Below are positions 24,875 through 33,720 of a stretch of 64,000 nt of DNA, in pieces. The stretch lies in NCBI RefSeq assembly GCF_001941625.1, contig NZ_CP016076.1, forward strand, positions 806,001-870,000. The letters run 5' to 3'. The notes below the pieces were generated by a model, which searched no databases, was not told where the DNA came from, and saw nothing but the letters and a program-made list of their open reading frames with translations. Source of the DNA: Actinoalloteichus fjordicus (GTDB taxonomy: Bacteria; Actinomycetota; Actinomycetes; Mycobacteriales; Pseudonocardiaceae). The first letter of the stretch is position 1; every line of letters starts with the position of its first letter. A program made the translations under genes and the position numbers.

Positions 24875-24907
24875 AGACGCCCGCCAGGACACCCTGGGCG
24901 GGCGTCT
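24875..24907 (+). terminator. Hairpin terminator of the M23 peptidase gene
   Basis: GACGCCCGCC (24876-24885) pairs perfectly with GGCGGGCGTC (24897-24906), followed by TTCGT, 22 bases after the stop codon. Confidence 0.85.
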
Positions 24908-25135
24908 TCGTGCGTCCAGACCAGGGCAACCCCCGCTGCCCTCCCCGAGGGAACGGGGGTTCTCGGCTGCATAGGGACAACCCTGCGTCAGGGGCGCGCG
25001 TCCGCCAAGCGGCTCGCAGGTGGTTGAGGGTGCCTGCGAGTCCCTTGGGGAGTGGGGGCAGGGTGTCAGCCGATGACGGATGCCCGGCGCCTCGTCGGGC
25101 TTTGACACCTCGCCGCCGTCGGCTCTGCCTGCACC

Positions 25136-26221
25136 TCACGCAGGCAGGAACAGCACCTTCTTCAGCGTCGGCGGTCGGTCGGCGAGCAGGGCCATGCCGC
25201 GTGCGTAGTCGGTGAGCGGGATGCGGTGCGACACCAGGCTCGGCAGGTCGAGAACGCCCGCCCGGAGCTGGTCGATCGCGTGCGACCAGGCGGCGGGCCC
25301 GGCGCCGAAGACGCCCCGCACGGTGAGCTGCTTGAGCGCGAAGACGTCGGGGTCCATCTCGATCGAGCCGCTGCCCGCGATGCCCTCCAACAGCACGGTG
25401 CCGCCCCGGCGGGCCAGGTCGAACGCCAGCGGGACCATGACCGCCGCGCCGGTCGCCTCGAACACGAGGTCGGCGCGGCCCGCGACGGCCGAGAGCCCGC
25501 CCGCGTCGCCGGAGCGGACGCAGCGCGTGGCGCCGAAGGACGCGGCCAGGGCGAAGTGCTGATCGCCGCGTCCCACCACGGTCAACGACTCGGGCTGGTA
25601 GGCGGCGAGCATCTGCACGGCCAGCAGGCTCAGCGTTCCGGTGCCGAGCACGGTGAACCGGCCGCCGGGCCTGGGCTGGGCGGCCAGCAGGCCCGCAGCG
25701 ACGCAGGCGGCGGGTTCCAACAGCGCACAGTCGGCGAGTTCGGTGCCTCGGGGCAGCGTGGCGGGCAGCAGGTGCACCAGTCTGCTCGGCACCACCAGGA
25801 GGCTGCTGAAGGCACCGGGGTGGGTGAAGCCGGTCTCGGCGTAGTCGGCGGTGCACAGGGTCGGCTCGCCCGCGCGGCAGCGCGCGCACACCAGACAGGA
25901 ACGGAATCCCTCGGCGACGACCGGCGCGCCGATGGGCAGGTTCTCCACCCCCGGCCCGACGTCGGCGATCCGGCCCGCCCATTCATGGCCGGGAATCACC
26001 GGATACCGGACGTAGGGCGCGGGGCGGCGGCCCTCGAACAGTTCGACGTCGCTGCCGCAGACTCCGGCCGCCGCGACCTCGATCAGCACCTCGCCCGCTG
26101 CGGGAGCGGGCACCTCGTGCTCGATCAGCCCGTGCCGCTCGGGCGCCTCGACGCGCACGGCCGCGCAACGGCGGGGCGTGGCGTGGTCGGCGGCGTGCGG
26201 AGTGACGTCTGCGTCGCTCAT
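25136..26221 (-). CDS. Zinc-dependent medium-chain alcohol/polyol dehydrogenase
   Basis: 361 aa. The catalytic zinc is bound by C55 (AAGVCGSD) and H79/E80 (IPGHEWAG). The structural zinc is bound by C109, C112, C115 and C123 (SCLVCARCRAGEPTLC). The nucleotide-binding motif VLGTGTLSLLAVQML follows. The family includes sorbitol, threonine and sugar dehydrogenases acting on secondary hydroxyls or lactols. It is divergent from the arabinan locus and shares its operator-like repeats, so a sugar or sugar alcohol released from arabinan (for example L-arabinose oxidised to the lactone) is a plausible substrate; that is inference. Confidence 0.88.
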   Translation of the reverse strand: MSDADVTPHAADHATPRRCAAVRVEAPERHGLIEHEVPAPAAGEVLIEVAAAGVCGSDVELFEGRRPAPYVRYPVIPGHEWAGRIADVGPGVENLPIGAPVVAEGFRSCLVCARCRAGEPTLCTADYAETGFTHPGAFSSLLVVPSRLVHLLPATLPRGTELADCALLEPAACVAAGLLAAQPRPGGRFTVLGTGTLSLLAVQMLAAYQPESLTVVGRGDQHFALAASFGATRCVRSGDAGGLSAVAGRADLVFEATGAAVMVPLAFDLARRGGTVLLEGIAGSGSIEMDPDVFALKQLTVRGVFGAGPAAWSHAIDQLRAGVLDLPSLVSHRIPLTDYARGMALLADRPPTLKKVLFLPA

Positions 26222-26388
26222 CGGGCACTCGCTCCCTTCCTCGGCTGAACAGCCGGTCTGCCGTTCTCGGCCTGCGCTGCGCGGTGGCGAGCGGACGGAC
26301 CTCGCGTCGTTGTGCCGGGAGGTTGGGTCGCCCGCGCGGCACCGCAGGCACGCGTTCGAAGGAGATCACAGGAAACCGCAGAAGAGAA

Positions 26389-26422
26389 GTCCGAAATATC
26401 GAACATGTGTCGAATAGTCGAC
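26389..26422. promoter_or_regulatory. Paired operator candidates upstream of the dehydrogenase
   Basis: GTCCGAAATATCGAA at 26389-26403 is repeated exactly at 26574-26588. Five bases after the first copy, GTCGA-ATAG-TCGAC (26409-26422) is a perfect dyad outside its 4-base centre. All share the pattern YCGA-N4-TCGR, suiting a dimeric IclR-type regulator binding in tandem. The pair lies 168-201 bases upstream of the dehydrogenase start. Confidence 0.6.
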
Positions 26423-26521
26423 GTCGGGGGCGCCGCCTGCGGGCAGATCGGCCCGATCCGGTCGAACCCCGAACTCCGATTCCGTCTCATCGGGGTGCGA
26501 CTGACCAGGCAAGCAGGGGGC

Positions 26522-26551
26522 TTGACGTCGCCGCCGTCTCGGCCGTAGCTT
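26522..26551 (+). promoter_or_regulatory. Promoter of the arabinan utilisation operon
   Basis: TTGACG (26522-26527) and TAGCTT (26546-26551) separated by 18 bases, a good vegetative-type promoter. The predicted start near 26558 is followed within 20 bases by the operator copy at 26574-26588, a typical roadblock or repression position. Confidence 0.6.
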
Positions 26552-26573
26552 CGTGTTCGGCTGGACAGATATG

Positions 26574-26588
26574 GTCCGAAATATCGAA
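26574..26588. promoter_or_regulatory. Second exact operator copy (GTCCGAAATATCGAA)
   Basis: Exact 15-base repeat of the sequence at 26389. It lies between the predicted transcription start and the chosen ATG at 26592, so binding here would block transcription of the U32-like/transport operon. Confidence 0.6.
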
Positions 26589-26591
26589 TGG

Positions 26592-27650
26592 ATGCCTGTG
26601 GTGACTCCAGACGAACCACGTTCGACCCCCCAGACGTCGCCCGCGTCGGCGCCGTTGGCCCGACTCGGCTACCCCGCTGCCGACAACGGACTGCCCTCCT
26701 CGCCGTTGAGCTTTCCCGACGGCGGTGCCTTCCGCGTGGAGATTCCCTCCGTCGAAGGACCGGCAGCCCTGACCGCCGTGCTCGACGAGGCCGCCGCGCG
26801 TTCCGTGCCGATCCACCGGGTCAGCCAGGGCAGCGGCGTGATGATGCAGACCGATGCCGAGATCACCGAGATGGTGCAGGCCTGCGACGCGGCGAACATC
26901 GAGCTGTGCCTGTTCCTCGGCCCGAGGGCGAGCTGGGACGCAGGCGGCGGACGCTTCACCCCGGCCGGAAACCTCGGACCGAGGGCACGCGGCGCCGAAC
27001 AGCTCGCGCAATGCCTGGAGGACGCGCTGCGCGCCGTCGAACTCGGGGTGCGCTGCCTGCTCGTCGGCGACGAGGGCGTGCTGTGGGCGCTGCACCGGCT
27101 GCGCACCGCAGGCGAGCTGCCCGCCGAGCTGACCCTCAAGGTCTCCGCGTTGATCGGGCCCGCGAACCCGGCGTCCTTCGCGCTGTTCGAGAACCTCGGC
27201 GCCGACTCCGTCAACGTGCCGGGTGATCTCAGCCTCGCCCAGCTCACGGACCTGCGGGCGGCGGGCCGCAGCGCGATCGACTTCTACCTGGAGTCGCCCG
27301 ACAACCTCGGCGGCTTCGTCCGGCACTACGACGGACCCGAGCTGGTCCGGCTCCTCGCGCCGGTCTACCTCAAGTTCGGCCTGCGCAACGCGCCCGACAT
27401 CTACCCGTCGGGCGGGCACCTGCGCGCCGCCGTCGAGCAGTCCGGCCGGGAACGGGTTCGCCGCGCCGAACTGGGCCTCGCCTTGTTGGAACGGCGCGGC
27501 CTCCTCGATCAGATGTCCCCGTTGGGCAGCAGGCTCGTCGGCCCGCTGAGCCGCTTCGCCCCGGCCCCCGCGATCTCGGACGCTGCCCCGACCACCGCCA
27601 CCTCGGCCGCCGCGACGGCGGGCGAGCCGAGCCCGGCGGCCCAGAGATGA
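26592..27650 (+). CDS. U32-peptidase-like TIM-barrel protein of the arabinan operon
   Basis: 352 aa from ATG 26592; in-frame ATG 26571 or GTG 26553 are alternatives, and none has a good ribosome-binding site because the operator repeat occupies that region. The middle of the protein reads AVELGVRCLLVGDEGVLWAL, ADSVNVPGDLSLAQLTDL and YLKFGLRNAPDI, resembling the beta/alpha-barrel of U32 peptidase-like proteins. A clear catalytic signature is not visible, so peptidase activity is not implied. The C-terminal 30 residues are Ala/Thr-rich. The stop overlaps the ATG of the solute-binding protein (ATGA), so it is co-translated with the transporter. Its role in arabinoside use is unknown. Confidence 0.65.
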   Translation: MPVVTPDEPRSTPQTSPASAPLARLGYPAADNGLPSSPLSFPDGGAFRVEIPSVEGPAALTAVLDEAAARSVPIHRVSQGSGVMMQTDAEITEMVQACDAANIELCLFLGPRASWDAGGGRFTPAGNLGPRARGAEQLAQCLEDALRAVELGVRCLLVGDEGVLWALHRLRTAGELPAELTLKVSALIGPANPASFALFENLGADSVNVPGDLSLAQLTDLRAAGRSAIDFYLESPDNLGGFVRHYDGPELVRLLAPVYLKFGLRNAPDIYPSGGHLRAAVEQSGRERVRRAELGLALLERRGLLDQMSPLGSRLVGPLSRFAPAPAISDAAPTTATSAAATAGEPSPAAQR

Positions 27651-28966
27651 CCGGGCCCGCCGTGAGCAGGCGCGGCCTGCTCACGGGCGCTCTCGGGATC
27701 GGCGCCCTCGGAGCGCTGTCGGGCTGTAGTGCCCGCACCTTCTTCGGCGGCGCCGAGGCCACCCTGCGCTACTGGAACCTCTACGCGGGCGGCGACGGCG
27801 CGATCATGCAGGAGATGCTGGACGGCTACCGCGAGGCCTACCCGGACGTTCCGTTGGAGGACGTGACGCTGGAGTGGGGCGAGCCGTACTACACGAAGCT
27901 CGCGATGGCGGGCGCGGGACAGCGCGCACCCGACGTCAGCGCCCTGCATCTGGCCCGGCTCGGCGGCTACGCGCCCGCAGGCCTGCTCGACCCCTTCGAC
28001 GAGGAGTTGCTGGCGGAGGTCGGCATCCGCGAGGAGGACTTCCCGCCCGAGCTGTGGCGTCGCTCCCAGCACGACGGCCGCATCTTCGCGATCCCCTTCG
28101 ACACCCACCCGTTCGTCCTCTACTACAACCTCGACGTCTGTCGGGAGATCGGCCTGCTCGACGCGAACGACGAGCTGCGCTCCCCAGCGGGCCCGGAGGC
28201 CGTCGTCGAGGCGTTCACCGCCGCGCGGGAGGTCACCGGCAGCCACGGTCTCGCCGTCGAGACCCTCGGCCCGAACTGCATCACCCCGTGGCGACTCTGG
28301 TACACGCTGTACCGCCAGCTCGACGGCGAACTCCTCACCCCCGACAACCTGTCCTCGGCGATCGACGACGACAAGGCGTTGCAGGCGTTGGACTTCATGC
28401 GCCAGATCACCGAGAGCGGCGGCGCCGCGCGCGAGATGGACATCAACGGCTCGGTGGCCATCTTCGGCAACGGTCAGGCCGGCTTCCACATGAACGGCGA
28501 GTGGGAGCTGACGACCTTCCGGACCACCGGCGTGCCGTTCAGCATGGCCCGCTTCCCGAAGGTCTTCGACACCGACGTCGCCCAGGCCGACTCGCACGTC
28601 TTCGTGCTGCCCCACCAGAGCGACCGCTCCGATCGCGAGCACCAGCGCCAGACCTACGAGTTCATCGCCTACATGCTCCGCGAGAGTGCGGCCTGGGGCG
28701 CGAGCGGGCACATCCCCGCCTATCAGCCCGTCGCCACCAGCCAGGAGTTCCTGTCGATGCGCCCGCAGGCGCTCTACAGCTCGGTCGCCCAGGACGTCCA
28801 GCTCGACCCGCCGGTCTGGTTCGGCGGCTCGGCATCACTGCTGTGGATCCAGTTCGGCTCCGCGTTCTCCGCCGTCCTCACCGGCCGCTCCACCCCCCGT
28901 GAGGGGCTCGACGAGGCGAAAAGCGCACTGCAAGGACTGCTCGACACCCCTGACCCGACTCGCTGA
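27647..28966 (+). CDS. Extracellular sugar-binding lipoprotein (Tat-exported)
   Basis: 439-aa solute-binding component of a CUT1-type ABC importer. The N-terminus has a twin-arginine motif SRRGLLTG (R8-R9) and a lipobox ALSGC with Cys27, so export as a folded Tat lipoprotein is predicted. The family-1 fold is supported by LRYWNLYAGGDG, YYTKLAMAGAGQRAPDVSAL and GQAGFHMNGEWEL. Its gene is translationally coupled to the U32-like gene and followed by two permeases. Likely ligand: arabino-oligosaccharides, from the enzymes encoded downstream. Confidence 0.92.
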   Translation: MTGPAVSRRGLLTGALGIGALGALSGCSARTFFGGAEATLRYWNLYAGGDGAIMQEMLDGYREAYPDVPLEDVTLEWGEPYYTKLAMAGAGQRAPDVSALHLARLGGYAPAGLLDPFDEELLAEVGIREEDFPPELWRRSQHDGRIFAIPFDTHPFVLYYNLDVCREIGLLDANDELRSPAGPEAVVEAFTAAREVTGSHGLAVETLGPNCITPWRLWYTLYRQLDGELLTPDNLSSAIDDDKALQALDFMRQITESGGAAREMDINGSVAIFGNGQAGFHMNGEWELTTFRTTGVPFSMARFPKVFDTDVAQADSHVFVLPHQSDRSDREHQRQTYEFIAYMLRESAAWGASGHIPAYQPVATSQEFLSMRPQALYSSVAQDVQLDPPVWFGGSASLLWIQFGSAFSAVLTGRSTPREGLDEAKSALQGLLDTPDPTR

Positions 28967-28987
28967 CCACATATCGGAGGTACGGCC

Positions 28988-29929
28988 ATGGCAGTGCGCA
29001 GCGTCGCGCGCCCGAGCCGTCGTGACTCGTCCGGGTCCCCAGCACACGGGACGCCTCGACGCCGTCGGGACTGGACGGGACTGCTGTTCGTGCTCCCCTT
29101 CCTCGCGTTCTTCGTCGCCTTCCTGGTCTGGCCGCTGCTCGCGGGCCTCGGGACGGCGACCACGAGCGCGGGCCTGTCCAACCCTGGCGAGTTCGTCGGA
29201 CTCGACAACTTCGTCGACGCGCTGCGTGATCCGGACGTGTGGACCTCGCTGGGCAACACGCTCTGGTTCACCCTGCTCAGTACGCCGCTGCTGGTGCTGG
29301 TCGGCCTCGTCCTCGCCCTGCTCGTCCATCAGCTGACGCCGGGCCGCTGGTTCTGGCGACTGTCGTTCTTCGCGCCGTTCCTGCTGCCCTCCAGCGTCGT
29401 CGCGCTGATCTTCGTGTGGATCTTCCAGCCCGATTTCGGCATGGCCGACGGGATGCTGGCCGCGATCGGACTGAATCCGAACATCGGCTGGCTCAGCGAT
29501 CCGTCCATGGCGATGTTCTCCATCGTCCTCACCACGACGTGGTGGACGGTCGGCTTCAACTTCCTGCTCTATCTGGCGGCGCTCCAGTCGATCCCGCAGG
29601 AGTTCTATGAGGCCGCCGCCATCGACGGCGCCGACGGGTGGCGCCGGTTATGGAGCATCACGTTGCCGCTGCTGGGGCGGACCACCGGCCTGGTGGTGGT
29701 GCTGCAACTGCTGGCCTCGTTGAAGGTGTTCGACCAGATCTACCTGATGACCAGCGGCGGGCCGGGCGACGCGACGATCCCCGTCATCCAGTACGTCTAC
29801 GAGATCGGCTTCACCAACTTCCGCATCGGCTACGCCTCGGCGATCTCATACCTCTTCTTCGCGCTGGTGCTGGTGATCGCACTCGTGCAGCTCCGACTGT
29901 TCGGCAACCGCAAGGAGTCCGGCCGATGA
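28988..29929 (+). CDS. ABC sugar permease, MalF type
   Basis: 313 aa, six predicted membrane helices after a basic N-terminus. The cytoplasmic EAA loop EAAAIDGADGWRRLWSITLP is the docking site for the ATPase and identifies a CUT1 sugar permease. GGAGG precedes the ATG. No ATPase gene is present in the locus, so a shared MsiK-type ATPase encoded elsewhere is expected, as is common in actinomycetes. A TTA codon occurs in frame at 29648-29650. The stop overlaps the start of the second permease. Confidence 0.92.
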   Translation: MAVRSVARPSRRDSSGSPAHGTPRRRRDWTGLLFVLPFLAFFVAFLVWPLLAGLGTATTSAGLSNPGEFVGLDNFVDALRDPDVWTSLGNTLWFTLLSTPLLVLVGLVLALLVHQLTPGRWFWRLSFFAPFLLPSSVVALIFVWIFQPDFGMADGMLAAIGLNPNIGWLSDPSMAMFSIVLTTTWWTVGFNFLLYLAALQSIPQEFYEAAAIDGADGWRRLWSITLPLLGRTTGLVVVLQLLASLKVFDQIYLMTSGGPGDATIPVIQYVYEIGFTNFRIGYASAISYLFFALVLVIALVQLRLFGNRKESGR

Positions 29930-30855
29930 CCGTCGACGCCCCCGCAGTGGACCGTCCCGCCGGAGACTCGGGCTCCGAGCAGCCGCCGCCCGGCGGCCGT
30001 GAGTCGGGCTCGACGACACCTCGCCGCCGACGCCCGATCAGCCTCGGCACGATCGCCCTGTTCCTGGTGACCGCAGCCCTTGCCGTGTTGTGGCTGATGC
30101 CGCTGGCCTGGGCACTGCTCACCTCGCTCAAACCGGAGGGCGAGACCACCGCGATCCCCTTGCGCTGGCTGCCCACCGAATGGACGCTGGCGGCCTACGA
30201 GTCCGTGATCGGCGGCAGCGACGTCGGTCTCTGGATGTTCAACAGCATCTTCACCGCGACGGTGACCACCGTCCTGGTGGTGCTGGTCTCCAGCATGGCG
30301 GCCTACGGCTTCGCCAGGACGACCTTCCCCGGCCGGAAGCTGCTGCTGGCGCTGACGGTGATGGGCATCATGGTCCCGCCGCAGGTGCTGATCGTCCCGC
30401 TGTTCGCCGAGATGGTCGCCCTCGGTCTCGTCGACACCTACTGGGGCGTGATCCTGCCGCAGGTGGTGGCGCCCGCGATGGTGTTCATCCTGGTCAAGTT
30501 CTTCCAAGGCCTCCCGCACGAGCTGGAGGAGGCCGCGCACATGGACGGCGCGAGCCGGTGGCGCATCTACTGGCAGATCATCATGCCGCTGTCGCGCCCG
30601 GTGCTGGCCGCGGTGTCGATCTTCACGTTCATCACCACCTGGAACAACTTCCTGTGGCCGTTCATCGTCACCACGGACCCGAACGCCATGACCCTGCCCG
30701 TCGGCCTGATCGCCGTCGAGGGCGGTTACGGGCTTCGCTACGCCGAGATCATGGCCGCCTCCATGATCGCCGCACTGCCGTTGCTGATCATCTTCGTTCT
30801 CTTTCAACGCCAGGTCGTGCGCGGTGTCGCGCACACCGGTCTTTCCGGCCAATAG
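29926..30855 (+). CDS. ABC sugar permease, MalG type
   Basis: 309 aa from the ATG at 29926, overlapping the preceding stop (ATGA). A Pro/Ser/Arg-rich cytoplasmic N-terminus of about 38 residues precedes six helices. The EAA loop is EEAAHMDGASRWRIYWQIIMP. The C-terminus FQRQVVRGVAHTGLSGQ is typical of MalG-type subunits. It forms the transmembrane pore with the preceding permease. Confidence 0.92.
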   Translation: MTVDAPAVDRPAGDSGSEQPPPGGRESGSTTPRRRRPISLGTIALFLVTAALAVLWLMPLAWALLTSLKPEGETTAIPLRWLPTEWTLAAYESVIGGSDVGLWMFNSIFTATVTTVLVVLVSSMAAYGFARTTFPGRKLLLALTVMGIMVPPQVLIVPLFAEMVALGLVDTYWGVILPQVVAPAMVFILVKFFQGLPHELEEAAHMDGASRWRIYWQIIMPLSRPVLAAVSIFTFITTWNNFLWPFIVTTDPNAMTLPVGLIAVEGGYGLRYAEIMAASMIAALPLLIIFVLFQRQVVRGVAHTGLSGQ

Positions 30856-30900
30856 GCCAGAGCCGACCCGCTGGAGATGGATTCCCGAAGGAGTGAAGAC

Positions 30901-32007
30901 ATGTCAGCAACGGAGAGACCGCACCATCGCCGATCACGCCGCGCGTTCCGCCCCGCCACCGTGCTCGCCTGCCTGGCGATGCTCGTCGTCCCGGCACTGC
31001 CCGCCGCCGCCGTCGACCAGACCCGGCGAGCGGGCCACGTCTCGACCACCACCGGAGACGACGGCCTGCTCGGCAGCCTGCCCGTCGGGGACGTCGTCGA
31101 TCCGGGCCCGCAGCAGAACTACCCGCTGCCCGGCCTGGTCACCGGCGACCTGCGTGCCCACGACCCCTCCATGGTCCGCACCCCGGAGGGCTACCGCCTC
31201 TTCGCCACCCACGACGGAGTCCAGCTGCGGACCTCGCCGGACCGCGTGAACTTCCAGCGCAATGCCGCCGCGCTGGCCTCCATCCCCCAGTGGGTGTACG
31301 ACCGCAGCCCCGGCGGCGACGTCTGGGCGCCGGACATCTCGTACCACAACGGCACCTACTGGCTGTACTACTCGGCGTCCACCTTCGGCAGCAACAACTC
31401 GGCCATCGGCCTCGCCACCAGCACCAGCGGCCAGCCGGGCAGCTGGCAGGACCGGGGTGTCGTCTACTCGACGAACTCGGGGTCGAACCACAACGCCATC
31501 GATCCCTCGCTGCTGGTCACGGGCGGGAACTGGTGGCTGTCCTTCGGCTCGCACTGGACCGGCATCAAGCTGATCCGCATCGATCCGGCCACCGGCCTGC
31601 GGCACAGCACCGATCGCACGGTGCACAGCCTGGCCTCCCGGCCCTCGGCGGGCGGCGCGGTCGAGGCGCCCTACATCCTCGAACACGACGGCGACTACTT
31701 CCTGTTCGTCTCCTTCGATCGCTGCTGCGCGGGGACCAACAGCACCTATCGGATCATGGTCGGCCGCGCGGACAACCCCACCGGCCCCTACCGCGACCGC
31801 AACGGCACTGCGATGACCAGCGGCGGCGGCACCCAGATCCTCGCCAGCCATCAGAACATCATCGGCCCCGGCGGCCAGAGCGTGCTCCGGGACTCCGACG
31901 GCGACCTGCTCGTCTACCACTACTACGACGCGAACAACTCGGGCATCGAACGGCTGGGAGTCAACCTTCTCGGCTGGGATGACCAGGGTTGGCCGTACGT
32001 CTACTGA
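30901..32007 (+). CDS. Secreted GH43 arabinan endo-1,5-alpha-L-arabinosidase
   Basis: 368 aa. The signal peptide reads FRPATVLACLAMLVVPALPAAA. The five-bladed propeller of GH43 shows catalytic base D88 in AHDPSM, pKa-modulating D201 in NAIDPSL and catalytic acid E255 in GAVEAPYI, the classic endo-arabinanase pattern. The SFDRCCAGTNSTYR stretch near the active site is also typical. It would cut arabinan outside the cell into oligomers for the ABC importer. ATG 30901 is preferred over ATG 30877 because GAAGGAG lies eight bases upstream and the signal peptide then starts correctly. Confidence 0.93.
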   Translation: MSATERPHHRRSRRAFRPATVLACLAMLVVPALPAAAVDQTRRAGHVSTTTGDDGLLGSLPVGDVVDPGPQQNYPLPGLVTGDLRAHDPSMVRTPEGYRLFATHDGVQLRTSPDRVNFQRNAAALASIPQWVYDRSPGGDVWAPDISYHNGTYWLYYSASTFGSNNSAIGLATSTSGQPGSWQDRGVVYSTNSGSNHNAIDPSLLVTGGNWWLSFGSHWTGIKLIRIDPATGLRHSTDRTVHSLASRPSAGGAVEAPYILEHDGDYFLFVSFDRCCAGTNSTYRIMVGRADNPTGPYRDRNGTAMTSGGGTQILASHQNIIGPGGQSVLRDSDGDLLVYHYYDANNSGIERLGVNLLGWDDQGWPYVY

Positions 32008-32105
32008 TCTCGGCGCGGGTGCGGGCAACCTCGTGACCAGCAGGTCCCGCACCCGCTCCGCGTCCGCCCCACCGAGTCAGTCACCCTCGAAACGGAAAGG
32101 CAGCC

Positions 32106-33635
32106 ATGCGCAACCCCACCGAGTCCGGTTCGGCGACTGCCACCGCCTCCTTCACCCTGCACCCCGACTTCGCCGTCGGCGAGGTGCATCCCCATCTGTT
32201 CGGCTCCTTCGTCGAGCACATGGGGCGCTGCGTGTACACCGGCATCTACGAGCCGGGGCACCCGTCGGCGGACGAGGACGGCCTGCGCACCGACGTTCTC
32301 GAGCTGATCAGGGAACTCGGCGTCACCCTGGTGCGGTATCCCGGCGGCAACTTCGTCTCCGGCTACCGCTGGGAGGACGGCGTCGGCCCGGCCGAGGGCA
32401 GGCCGCGCAGGCTGGAGCAGGCGTGGCGCTCGGTGGAGACCAACCAGTTCGGGTTGTCGGAGTTCATGAACTTCACCCGCAAGAGCGGCGTCGACCCGAT
32501 GATGGCCGTCAACCTCGGCACCCGAGGCGTGGAGGCGGCCCGGCAGCTCGTCGAGTACAGCAACCACCCCGGCGGCACCGAGCTGTCCGACCTGCGGCGT
32601 GCGCACGGTGACGAGAAGCCGTTCGACATCCGGCTGTGGTGTCTCGGCAACGAGCTGGACGGCCCCTGGCAGATCGGCCACAAGACCGCCGAGGAGTACG
32701 GCAGGCTCGCCGCCGAGACCGCCAAGGCGATGCGGCTGGTCGACCCGGACCTGCGGCTGGTGGCCTGCGGCAGCTCACACTCCGGCATGCCGACCTTCGG
32801 CTCCTGGGAGGAGACCGTCCTCGGCCACACCTGGGAGTACGTCGACTACATCTCCTGCCACGCCTACTACCAGGAGTTCGACGGCGACGTCGACAGCTTC
32901 TTGGCCTCCGCCGTCAACATGGAGCACTTCATCGAGAGCGTGGTCGCCAGCAGCGATCACGTGGCGGCCAAGCTGCAGAGCTCGAAGAAGCTGATGATCT
33001 CCTTCGACGAGTGGAACGTCTGGTACCAGTCGCGCCAGACTGCCGAGAAGCCCGAGCCGTGGTCCGTCGCGCCGCGGCTGATCGAGGACAACTACACCGT
33101 CACCGACGCCGTCGTGGTGGGCAGCCTGCTGATCGCGCTGCTGCGGCACTGCGACCGGGTCACCGCCGCGTGCCTCGCCCAACTCGTCAACGTCATCGCC
33201 CCGATCATGACCGAGCCGGGCGGCCCGGCCTGGCGGCAGAGCAGCTTCTACCCCTTCGCCGACGCCGCGAAGCACGGCCGAGGCCGGGTGCTGCGCGTCG
33301 AGCCGGCCAGCCCCACCCACGAGACGGCGAAGTACGGCGAGGTCGACCTGCTGCACGCCACCGCCGTGCAGGGCGAGGACGGCACGACCACGGTCTTCGC
33401 CGTGAACCGGTCCACCACTGAGGACTTGGAACTGGCCGTCGACGTGCGCAACCTCGGCGACGTCCGCGTGCTGGAGCACCGGGTGCTCGCCGACGCGGAC
33501 CGGCACGCGAGCAACACCCTGGCCGAGCCGGACCGGGTGCGCCCGACCACGCGCGAGGGCTCGACGACGGCCGACGGCCGGTTGAGCGCCGTGCTGCCGC
33601 CGTTGTCCTGGAACGTCATCCGGCTGGGCAGCTGA
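32106..33635 (+). CDS. GH51 alpha-L-arabinofuranosidase, intracellular
   Basis: 509 aa without signal peptide; releases L-arabinose from imported arabino-oligosaccharides. The acid/base is E183 in WCLGNELDGPW and the nucleophile is E302 in MISFDEWNVWY. The N-terminal VHPHLFGSFVEHMGRCVYTGI stretch (32193 onward) and a C-terminal beta-sandwich are standard for the family. A spaced operon member, 98 bases after the GH43 gene, with GGAAAGG before the ATG. Confidence 0.96.
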   Translation: MRNPTESGSATATASFTLHPDFAVGEVHPHLFGSFVEHMGRCVYTGIYEPGHPSADEDGLRTDVLELIRELGVTLVRYPGGNFVSGYRWEDGVGPAEGRPRRLEQAWRSVETNQFGLSEFMNFTRKSGVDPMMAVNLGTRGVEAARQLVEYSNHPGGTELSDLRRAHGDEKPFDIRLWCLGNELDGPWQIGHKTAEEYGRLAAETAKAMRLVDPDLRLVACGSSHSGMPTFGSWEETVLGHTWEYVDYISCHAYYQEFDGDVDSFLASAVNMEHFIESVVASSDHVAAKLQSSKKLMISFDEWNVWYQSRQTAEKPEPWSVAPRLIEDNYTVTDAVVVGSLLIALLRHCDRVTAACLAQLVNVIAPIMTEPGGPAWRQSSFYPFADAAKHGRGRVLRVEPASPTHETAKYGEVDLLHATAVQGEDGTTTVFAVNRSTTEDLELAVDVRNLGDVRVLEHRVLADADRHASNTLAEPDRVRPTTREGSTTADGRLSAVLPPLSWNVIRLGS

Positions 33636-33720
33636 TCCAGGCCGACAAGGGCATGTCACCAGAGTCGTCGACGCGCCGAGGCCCGGGTTCTCAGGTCTTG
33701 GTCGTGCGAGAAGGAGAAGG

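Larger units (their letters stand above)
26222..26591. other. Divergent control region of the arabinan locus
   Basis: Between the dehydrogenase and the U32-like gene. It contains three YCGA-N4-TCGR dyads (26390-26403, 26409-26422, 26575-26588) and a + strand promoter at 26522-26551, listed separately. No gene is supported inside. Confidence 0.7.

Noticed and set aside
26553-26591. Longer N-terminus for the U32-like protein (GTG 26553 or ATG 26571)
   Set aside because: These starts fall at or before the predicted transcription start or within the operator; kept only as alternatives.
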